Shown in pieces: positions 26,943 through 32,098 of a stretch of DNA of 32,098 nucleotides. The stretch comes from an uncultured Opitutia bacterium (GTDB lineage: Bacteria > Verrucomicrobiota > Verrucomicrobiia > Opitutales > Opitutaceae). Position 1 is the stretch's first letter; each line of letters begins with the position of its first letter. Location: the NCBI GenBank assembly GCA_903820035.1, contig CAIJFT010000015.1, positions 1-32,098 of the forward strand, written 5' to 3'. The translations under genes were made by a program, and so were the position numbers. The notes below the pieces were generated by a model. The model worked only from the letters and a program-made list of their open reading frames with translations. It made no database searches and was not told the origin of the DNA.

Positions 26943-28049
26943 TCAAGCCTTCAGCTGCTTCAAAATCTGCTCGGTGACCGCCTTCACGACCGCCTCGATC
27001 TGCGGGTCGGACTTGTCATCGCCCTTATCCTTGCAGCTGCAGTCGCTCTTTTCCGGCGCGGCGGGCGCCTGACAGACGGCGCCGGGACGAAATTCGGCGC
27101 TGTCGCAAAGTTCGCACTCCTTGAGGCCGGCGCGCGGATCGGGCATGCCGAGCTTCTGGCGCAGGTCGATGAGTTCCTTGGCGTGGCCGCCGGAGAAACG
27201 GTGCAGGCCGCCGCCGAGGCCGGCCGCGATCCAGACGGTGCGGCAATACGAGTCGATGTTCTCCATCTTCCAGTACGCGTCCTCGACGTCCTTGCCCCAG
27301 CAGATCACGCCGTGGTTCTGCATCAGCACGGCCTGGTGAATCTTGCCCACCTCACCGACCTCGTCGGCGTTGGCCGGGGTGCCGGGGGTCTGGTATTTGG
27401 CGACGCCGATTTTGCCGAGGAACACTTCGGCCTCGGGGATGAGGCACGACGGAATGTTGACGTTGGCGATGGCGAATGCGGTCGCGTGCGGCGGATGCGC
27501 GTGCACGCAGGACTTGGCCGCGGGCTGGCGCTTCATGATCCCGAAGTGCGTCATGGCTTCGCTGGTCCGCTTGCGCGTGCCGGCCAGCTGCTTGCCGTCG
27601 AGGTCGACAAGGCACATGTCGGCCGGCGTCATGAAGCCTTTGCAGATCAGCGTGGGCGTGCAGAGGGCGAGGTTGTCGCCGACCCGGATGGTGATGTTGC
27701 CGCCGTTGCCGTCGGTGTAGTCCTTGTGCCACAGGCGCCGGCCCATCTCGCAGATGCGCTCCTTGAGCACGTGGATCGCGGGCGAGTTGAAGAAACGCTC
27801 GATCTCGGCGGGCGTCTTCGCGTCGGTGCCGGACGTCCACTTGAACTCAAAATCGGGCGTCGACGGCTCGACGAATTTACCCGCCGGCGCGGCGCTCCGG
27901 GCGGTGGCGCCGGTACCTTTGAACGACGACTGCAGGCTGCCGCCGCCGAGCACGTCGCGCGCGGAGGGCGTCAAAATGGAGCCGGCGGGCGGCTGTTCGC
28001 CTTTGCGGAGCAGTTCCTCGGCTTCACGGGCGGTAATGACTTTGGGCAT
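26943..28049 (-). CDS. BMC-associated class II aldolase (L-fuculose/L-rhamnulose-1-phosphate type)
   Basis: 368 aa, about 150 longer than FucA-type aldolases. The core (about residues 85-300) has the glycine-rich phosphate-binding part GNGGNI (114-119), catalytic-type E164 ('TSEAMTHFG') and zinc ligands H183, H185 ('CVHAHPPH') and H246 ('MQNHGVI'). It would split the ketose-1-phosphate to DHAP and L-lactaldehyde. Extra parts: an N-terminal module (residues 3-34, ITAREAEELLRKG then LTPSARDVL) that resembles the N-terminus of EutT/EutQ-like BMC proteins; a Cys cluster in the C-terminal tail (C312, C315, C326, C337, C339); and a terminal amphipathic helix (about 349-367, EAVVKAVTEQILKQL) of encapsulation-peptide type. 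It follows a BMC-P gene after a 111-bp spacer that forms a long inverted repeat. The leader is pyrimidine-rich. Confidence 0.88.
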   Translation of the reverse strand: MPKVITAREAEELLRKGEQPPAGSILTPSARDVLGGGSLQSSFKGTGATARSAAPAGKFVEPSTPDFEFKWTSGTDAKTPAEIERFFNSPAIHVLKERICEMGRRLWHKDYTDGNGGNITIRVGDNLALCTPTLICKGFMTPADMCLVDLDGKQLAGTRKRTSEAMTHFGIMKRQPAAKSCVHAHPPHATAFAIANVNIPSCLIPEAEVFLGKIGVAKYQTPGTPANADEVGEVGKIHQAVLMQNHGVICWGKDVEDAYWKMENIDSYCRTVWIAAGLGGGLHRFSGGHAKELIDLRQKLGMPDPRAGLKECELCDSAEFRPGAVCQAPAAPEKSDCSCKDKGDDKSDPQIEAVVKAVTEQILKQLKA

Positions 28050-28064
28050 GGGAGAGAGGTGAGA

Positions 28065-28168
28065 GGGAGTGAGGGATTAAAGGAGTGAGGGGGAAGTCGG
28101 GTGTGTGAGGGGAAGCGGGACGGAGATCGGGTGGTTCGAACCACTCAATCCCTCATTCCCTTACTCCC
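28065..28168 (-). promoter_or_regulatory. Long intercistronic inverted repeat upstream of the aldolase
   Basis: In the minus-strand transcript the 25-nt segment 28168-28144 can pair with 28089-28065 with about 22 pairs including two G-U and three mismatches. Inside the loop is a perfect 14-nt palindrome GTGGTTCGAACCAC (28131-28144). One arm overlaps the end of the BMC-P gene (stop codon 28161-28163), and the other lies 16 nt before the aldolase ATG. It could act as an attenuator, a processing site or a block on the aldolase leader. Confidence 0.45.
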
Positions 28169-28481
28169 GCTCCGCTCCCGCCCCTCCTTGCGGTGGATTA
28201 TAAAAAAACTCATCCACAATCGCCGCGCTGTACGCGTCGACCGGCGTCGGGCGCTCGAACGGCGCCGCGGCCTCGGCCCCCTCGGTGAAAGCAATCACAT
28301 GGCCGAGGTCGGCGCCGAGGTTGTCGTACACCACGAGGCTGTTGCCCTTCGCGAGCGGCGTCATCGGCGCCCCTTGGAACTGCTCACGCGCGAACGGCTG
28401 CACGAGCAGGAACCGGCCGCCTTTGTAGGCGGGGTCCTGCTGGGCGAGCGTAACGCGGCCGATGACGTGTCCGAGGCGCAT
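28161..28481 (-). CDS. BMC-P shell vertex protein (EutN/CcmL family)
   Basis: 106 aa. It opens 'MRLGHVIGRVTLAQQDPAYKG' and contains 'LLVQPFAREQF', 'LVVYDNLGADLGHVIAFTEGAEA', the beta-barrel layout of pentameric vertex proteins (Pfam EutN_CcmL). It keeps the conserved 'D.lGag.G..V.ft.G.eA' region well. A short Gly/Glu tail (GGAGAERE) ends the protein. It would close the twelve corners of the icosahedral shell. It is the third of three BMC-P genes in the operon, 43 bp after the second. The start at 28481 is preceded by a pyrimidine-rich leader without Shine-Dalgarno. Confidence 0.88.
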   Translation of the reverse strand: MRLGHVIGRVTLAQQDPAYKGGRFLLVQPFAREQFQGAPMTPLAKGNSLVVYDNLGADLGHVIAFTEGAEAAAPFERPTPVDAYSAAIVDEFFYNPPQGGAGAERE

Positions 28482-28524
28482 TTGGAAGTAAAAGGGAGGG
28501 GGAAGGTGAAAGGGACGGAGGGCC

Positions 28525-28803
28525 TCAGTGGCCGGCTTTGGCGTCCTGGTCGTCGATGATACCGAGGATGATGTTCCGGAGCGGCGACTTCGGGTCTTTC
28601 ACGTGGAGGCGGGTGTGCGAGCCATCGGTCGACACGAGCACGCGCTGGTGTTTGCCGGCGGCCAGCGGATCGAGCGCGAGGAAGGGCGCGCCCTCGTCGC
28701 GGCCCGCATCGTCGAGCGGTTGGCAGATGATCGTGCGGTGGCCGTGCATGCTGGGATGGCACACGGTCGAGACGATCACTCCGTCAACACGCGCAACAAT
28801 CAT
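28525..28803 (-). CDS. BMC-P shell vertex protein (EutN/CcmL family)
   Basis: 92 aa. 'MIVARVDGVIVSTVCHPSMHG' and 'IICQPLD', 'FLALDPLAAGKHQRVLVSTDGSH' and 'LRNIILGIIDD' place it in the EutN/CcmL family. It is the most diverged of the three vertex proteins: the usual 'vD.lGaG.Ge.Vlv..G' reads 'LDPLAAGKHQRVLVSTDG'. The start codon is only 3 bp after the aldehyde dehydrogenase stop (28807-28809), so translation is likely coupled. Three different BMC-P proteins in one locus is typical of the planctomycete/verrucomicrobial compartment and may give vertices of different composition. Confidence 0.87.
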   Translation of the reverse strand: MIVARVDGVIVSTVCHPSMHGHRTIICQPLDDAGRDEGAPFLALDPLAAGKHQRVLVSTDGSHTRLHVKDPKSPLRNIILGIIDDQDAKAGH

Positions 28804-28806
28804 GGC

Positions 28807-30294
28807 TCAGTAGATGCGCAGGTTGTCCACCATCACGCAGCGGCGCGTGCGGGTGAAGGTCGACGGCGTGGTGATCCCCTCGCCCGTCGTCGTCGCGATC
28901 GAGTAGCTGAGGTAGCCTTCGCCGCCGAGGCCGAGGCCGGCGACGCTCGGACCGTTCTTCACGAACAGCGTCGTGTCGAGCGCGCGCGCCATCATCGTCA
29001 TGTGGTCGACGTTGAGCGAGTGGATGATCGCGGAGTGCTTGTAGCCGTGCTCCGATTTTTTGGCGAACTCGATGCCCTGCTCGATGCTCTTCACCCGGAC
29101 AACCGGCAGCATCGGCATCATCTGTTCCTCGACGACGAACTCGTGGTCCACGTCAGTCTCGGCGAAGAGCATCGGCGTATTCGCCGGCGCACTGGTGCCG
29201 GCGTGCTGAGCGAGCACAGCGGCATCGGCGCCGACGAGCTTGCGGTTCACCGCGGCGTGCGAGCAGCCGCCGGCGTCCTTGGAGAACGTGAACGCCGCGG
29301 CCGTGAGCTTCGCGAGCTGCGAGCCGTTGAGCTGATGCGCGCCGGCGGTCTTCAGGCCGTCGATAAACTGGTCGAAATACTGCTCCAGCACGAAGACCTG
29401 CTTCTCGCCGATACAGAGGAGATTGTTGTCGAAGCCGCCGCCCTGAAGGATGTCGCGGGCGGCCTTCTTGAGGCAGCCGGTGCCGTCGACCAGCACGGGC
29501 GGGTTGCCCGGGCCGGCGCAGATCGCGCGCTTGCCGGACTTCATCGCGGCGTTGACGACGGCGGGGCCGCCGGTGACGCAGAGGAGACGGATGTATTCGT
29601 TCTTCGTCAGCGCATCGAACGACTCGAGCGACGGCTTCTCGACCGTGCACACGAGGTTTTCGATGCCGAGTGCGGCGTGGATCGCCTCGTTGTACGTGCG
29701 GACCGCGAGCGCGGCGGAACGGGCGCCGCCCGGATGCGGGTTGAAAACGACCGCGTTACCCGCGGCGACGATGTTGATAATGTTGCCGCTGAGGGTCGGC
29801 ACCGAGTGCGTGACGGGCAGGATCGCGCCGACGACGCCGAAAGGCGTGTACTCCTCGAGGGTGATGCCGTGGTCGCCGCTGAGGGCGTACGGTTTGATCC
29901 ACTCGACGCCGGGCACGAGTTTCACGATCTGCAGCTTCTCGATCTTGTGCTCGAGCCGGCCGATCTTGGTTTCCTCGAACTCGAACCTGCCCCACTCCGC
30001 CGCCTTGTCGGTAGCGAGGGTCTTGACGATTTCGACGACCTTGGCGCGGCCGGCGATGCCCTTGGCCTTGAGCTGCTCGAAGGCATCCTGAGCGGCGGCG
30101 CAGGCGTCCTTGACGTCGTCGAAGACGCCGAAGCGCGGACCGCCGCGGCGGATGGCAGGCGGTGCGGACGCGACGGCGGCGGCGACGGAAGGACCCGTGG
30201 CCGGCGAAACGATCGGCGATCGGCCGAGGCTGCGCATGACGTCTTCCACGATCGTGCGCAGGGCTTGTTCGTCGAATTGGAGATGGGAACTCAT
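28807..30294 (-). CDS. BMC CoA-acylating aldehyde dehydrogenase (PduP/EutE-like)
   Basis: 495 aa. An N-terminal amphipathic helix (about residues 7-24, FDEQALRTIVEDVMRSLG) followed by an Ala/Pro-rich linker (to about 50) is a classic encapsulation peptide. The catalytic domain shows 'TPFGVVGAILPVTHSVPT' (150-167), 'GPGNPPVLVD' (261-270) and the catalytic Cys C294 in 'FDNNLLCIGEKQ'. It oxidises an aldehyde to the acyl-CoA with NAD; in this setting the substrate is probably L-lactaldehyde giving lactyl-CoA. It follows a BMC-P gene after 35 bp and is tightly coupled to the next one. 'DTTLFVKNGPSVAGLGLGGEG' and the ending 'TRTRRCVMVDNLRIY' are complete, so the gene is intact. Confidence 0.93.
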   Translation of the reverse strand: MSSHLQFDEQALRTIVEDVMRSLGRSPIVSPATGPSVAAAVASAPPAIRRGGPRFGVFDDVKDACAAAQDAFEQLKAKGIAGRAKVVEIVKTLATDKAAEWGRFEFEETKIGRLEHKIEKLQIVKLVPGVEWIKPYALSGDHGITLEEYTPFGVVGAILPVTHSVPTLSGNIINIVAAGNAVVFNPHPGGARSAALAVRTYNEAIHAALGIENLVCTVEKPSLESFDALTKNEYIRLLCVTGGPAVVNAAMKSGKRAICAGPGNPPVLVDGTGCLKKAARDILQGGGFDNNLLCIGEKQVFVLEQYFDQFIDGLKTAGAHQLNGSQLAKLTAAAFTFSKDAGGCSHAAVNRKLVGADAAVLAQHAGTSAPANTPMLFAETDVDHEFVVEEQMMPMLPVVRVKSIEQGIEFAKKSEHGYKHSAIIHSLNVDHMTMMARALDTTLFVKNGPSVAGLGLGGEGYLSYSIATTTGEGITTPSTFTRTRRCVMVDNLRIY

Positions 30295-30329
30295 GAGGGC
30301 GGGGCGGTACGGGCGCGAAGCGGCGGACG

Positions 30330-30641
30330 TTACGATTTCGCGGGATAGATTTTCTGGTTCAGCACGTCGACGGAATCGACGATGCCGACGATCACGGCGT
30401 CGACCGGGAGCGATTTCATTCCGCTGGCCTGACGGGCGGAGCTGCCCTGGCAGAACAGGACCACCTCGTCCAGGCCCGCACCCATCGCATCAACGGCCAC
30501 AATCGTGTTGGAGCCGGAGCGGAACTGCGCGGGGTTGGATTCGTCGACGAGCAGCGGCCGCAGGATGACGAGTTTGCGGCCCTTCATCGCCTCGTCCTTT
30601 TTGGTCGAAACAACGGAGCCGATGACACGCGCGAGGAACAT
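30330..30641 (-). CDS. BMC-P shell vertex protein (EutN/CcmL family)
   Basis: 103 aa. The start at 30641 fits the family opening 'MFLARVIGSVVSTKKDEAMKG'; an open extension of 32 codons upstream reads through the REP-like hairpins and is rejected. 'LVILRPLLVD', 'NTIVAVDAMGAGLDEVVLFCQGSSAR' and 'VDAVIVGIVDSVDV' match the EutN/CcmL consensus closely, better than the other two BMC-P genes here, so it may form the standard pentamer. It lies 129 bp after the BMC-H gene, with the hairpin pair in between. Confidence 0.93.
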   Translation of the reverse strand: MFLARVIGSVVSTKKDEAMKGRKLVILRPLLVDESNPAQFRSGSNTIVAVDAMGAGLDEVVLFCQGSSARQASGMKSLPVDAVIVGIVDSVDVLNQKIYPAKS

Positions 30642-30706
30642 GGGGAGAGTGACGGTGAGAGTGAGAGGGAGGCAGCCGAGAGCGGGAGCCTGGGCGAGTG
30701 AGGGCC

Positions 30707-30760
30707 GCAGTGTCCCGCCGCTCACGCGGCGGGCCACGTAGCCCTGCGCGTGCGCGCAGG
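30707..30760. repeat. REP-like hairpin pair (X and Y, head to head) between BMC-H and BMC-P
   Basis: CCCGCCGC-TCAC-GCGGCGGG (30714-30733) belongs to a family X copy read on the minus strand with a GTGG head at 30737-30734. Directly adjoining, GTAG at 30738 begins a family Y copy with stem CCTGCGCG-TG-CGCGCAGG (30743-30760). The edge of the second hairpin is 10 bp from the BMC-H stop codon (30771). Both types also occur at 1488-1556. Confidence 0.6.
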
Positions 30761-30770
30761 AACCGGACGC

Positions 30771-31070
30771 TTACTTCTTCGCCAGAGCAACGGGCGCCTT
30801 GGGCAGCACCACCGAGACGTCGTCGTGCGGGCGCGGAATGACATGCACGCTGACGACTTCGCCGACGGTGCGGGCGGCCTGGGCGCCGGCATCGGTCGCG
30901 GCCTTGACGGCGGCGACGTCACCGATGACGACCGCGGTCACGAGCGCGTTGCCGACCTGCTTCATCGGGCCGGCGAGGGTGACGTTGGCAGACTTCAGCA
31001 TCGCATCGACGCCGGTGACGAGCGCGGTAAGACCGCGGGTTTCGAGGAGACCAATTGCTTTGGAGGCCAT
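30771..31070 (-). CDS. BMC-H shell hexamer protein
   Basis: 99 aa, standard single-BMC-domain length. '[30 protein letters not shown]' and '[23 protein letters not shown]' are the typical BMC fold strands and helix; the C-terminus continues '[19 protein letters not shown]', ending in AKK. K37 sits in the lattice-edge region ('GPMKQVG'). The pore loop reads G-N-A (residues 40-42) where PduA-like proteins have G-S-G, so the pore may select different molecules. It forms the hexagonal facets of the shell and should be needed in large excess over the BMC-P proteins. Only one BMC-H gene lies in this window; loci of this type usually have two, so another may be beyond the right edge. Confidence 0.95.
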   Translation of the reverse strand: MASKAIGLLETRGLTALVTGVDAMLKSANVTLAGPMKQVGNALVTAVVIGDVAAVKAATDAGAQAARTVGEVVSVHVIPRPHDDVSVVLPKAPVALAKK

Positions 31071-31121
31071 AAGGAGGGAGTGTTGAGTTGAGGTTGAGAG
31101 CTGAGAAACGGAAGAAGGGCG

Positions 31122-32098
31122 TCAGGTCGAAGCTGATACGCAGCGAAGGGTTTCACGGGCGACGACGAGTTCCTCGTTGGCGGGAATCACGAAGACCTTG
31201 GTGCGTGACGACGCCGCCGAGATTTCGCCCTCGGCGCCGCGAAGCGCGCCGTTCTTGGCGGGATCGAGTTCGAGGCCAAGGTCGGCGAGGTCGGCGCAGA
31301 TCGCGGCGCGCAGGTCGGGATTATTTTCGCCGATGCCGGCGGTGAACACGAGGGCGTCGCAGCCGCCGAGTTCGACGAGAAAGGCGCCGATCCAGTGGCG
31401 GGCGGACTGCACAAAAACATCGAGCGCGAGCTGCGCGCGGGCGTTGCCCTGCTGCGCGGCGGCACGGACGTCGCGGAGGTCGTTGCCCACCCCGGAGAGC
31501 CCGAGCAGACCGCCCTCTTTCGTCATCTGGCGCTCCACTTCCGCGAGCGACAGTCCGAGGGTCTTCATCACGAACGGCACGACGGCGGAATCGAGGTCGC
31601 CGACCCGATTGTTCTGCGGCAGGCCGGACTGCGGGCTGAGGCCCATACTCGTGCCGATCGCGACGCCGTCGCGGATGCCGGTTACGGAGCTGCTTCCGCC
31701 GAGGTGGCAGGAGATGACGCGCAGCGGCTTTTTGCCGGCGGCCACCGGCGTCGGGCCGGCCTGGTAAAGCTGGCGGACGCGTTCCGCGATGTCGGGGCGG
31801 CCGAGCAATTCGGCGGAGCGTTCCGCGGCGAACTTGTGGCTCGCGCCGTGGAAGCCGTAGCGCCGGACCCCGGCTTCGAACCACGCCTGCGGCACCGCGT
31901 AACGCGAAGCGGCCTCGGGTACCCACTGGTAGAACGCCGTCTCGAAGAGCGCGACGAGTGGCACGCCCGGGAGCTTTTCCTGGAAGCGCTGGATGCCGAG
32001 CGCATAGGGCGGGTTGTGCGCGGGGGCTATTTCCTTAAAGCCGTCGAGCGCCGCGATCACACGGGCGTCGGCGCGGACGCAGCCGGTGAGGTTGCGGC
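31122..32098 (-). CDS. ackA: Acetate kinase family enzyme, divergent; 5' part outside the window
   Basis: The last 325 codons are visible; roughly 70-90 N-terminal residues lie beyond the right edge. The frame stays open to 32098, so an internal GTG at 32060 is not the start. Conserved parts: 'APAHNPPYALGI', 'YGFHGASHKF', 'FTAGIGENNPDLRAAI' and 'VIPANEELVVARETLR' (catalytic Glu kept). Two core segments differ from ordinary acetate kinases: HLGNG reads HLGGSSS (near 31700) and TPLEG..MGTRSGDIDP reads SPQSG.PQNNRVGDLDS (31591-31650), although the Arg is kept. In this operon it would turn lactyl-phosphate into lactate plus ATP; the changes may reflect a larger acyl group. It precedes BMC-H with a 51-bp spacer made of heptamer-like repeats. 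Confidence 0.9.
   Translation of the reverse strand, partial: RNLTGCVRADARVIAALDGFKEIAPAHNPPYALGIQRFQEKLPGVPLVALFETAFYQWVPEAASRYAVPQAWFEAGVRRYGFHGASHKFAAERSAELLGRPDIAERVRQLYQAGPTPVAAGKKPLRVISCHLGGSSSVTGIRDGVAIGTSMGLSPQSGLPQNNRVGDLDSAVVPFVMKTLGLSLAEVERQMTKEGGLLGLSGVGNDLRDVRAAAQQGNARAQLALDVFVQSARHWIGAFLVELGGCDALVFTAGIGENNPDLRAAICADLADLGLELDPAKNGALRGAEGEISAASSRTKVFVIPANEELVVARETLRCVSAST

Noticed and set aside
30642-30737. N-terminal extension of the BMC-P gene at 30330-30641
   Set aside because: It would translate through the hairpin repeat; the family consensus starts at MFLARVIG.
31122-32060. GTG at 32060 as start of the acetate kinase
   Set aside because: The frame remains open and protein-like to the window edge, and the family needs a further N-terminal part.
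1-32098. CRISPR arrays, tRNA or rRNA genes, transposases, integrases, attachment sites
   Set aside because: No regularly spaced direct repeats, no cloverleaf or rRNA-like segments and no recognisable recombinase were found by reading; the palindromic repeats are dispersed, not arrayed.

Overview
The window is high-GC DNA that looks like a chromosome segment from the Verrucomicrobiota, most probably Opitutaceae or a close relative. The evidence is two secreted DUF1549/DUF1553 cytochrome + DUF1501 pairs (a Planctomycetes/Verrucomicrobia hallmark), a TonB-dependent receptor whose mature N-terminus carries the 'SPFVVST' motif, S1-type sulfatases, and a bacterial microcompartment (BMC) locus of the planctomycete-verrucomicrobium type with three different BMC-P vertex proteins. 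The taxonomy is inference from gene content.

Layout. Nearly everything is on the minus strand, so transcription runs right to left; only two genes (9862-10677 and 16016-17140) are on the plus strand. (1) 92-9751, minus: sulfatase, LamG + cytochrome DUF1549/DUF1553 protein, DUF1501 protein, BNR_4 beta-propeller protein, PL1 pectate-lyase-like protein. (2) 9862-10677, plus: SGNH-like secreted protein. (3) 10927-15807, minus: a second DUF1553 cytochrome + DUF1501 pair. (4) 16016-17140, plus: secreted amidohydrolase. (5) 17368-22508, minus: TonB-dependent receptor and a second sulfatase. (6) 22711-25639, minus: ketopantoate-reductase-like protein and M3 oligopeptidase. (7) 25817 to the right edge, minus: the BMC operon. 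In transcription order it holds a divergent acetate kinase (5' end outside the window), BMC-H, BMC-P, CoA-acylating aldehyde dehydrogenase, BMC-P, BMC-P, class II aldolase and a lactate/malate dehydrogenase family enzyme.

How it may work together (inference). Secreted lyase, propeller enzyme and sulfatases would attack a sulfated or pectin-like polysaccharide, and the TonB receptor would import fragments. L-fucose or L-rhamnose would be converted elsewhere to the ketose-1-phosphate, which the aldolase splits into DHAP and L-lactaldehyde. Inside the compartment the aldehyde dehydrogenase makes lactyl-CoA. A phosphotransacylase, not seen here, and the acetate-kinase-like enzyme would then give lactate plus ATP, while a dehydrogenase recycles the cofactor. 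The two cytochrome/DUF1501 pairs have no established function.

The intergenic DNA is the least ordinary part. Most spacers above 100 bp hold GC-rich palindromes that fall into a few sequence families, often with a GTAG or GTGG head, and recur in paired arrangements (REP/BIME-like). One pair sits 10 bp downstream of the BMC-H stop codon, inside the shell operon. A separate long inverted repeat lies between a BMC-P gene and the aldolase. No tRNA, rRNA, CRISPR array, transposase or phage gene was seen.
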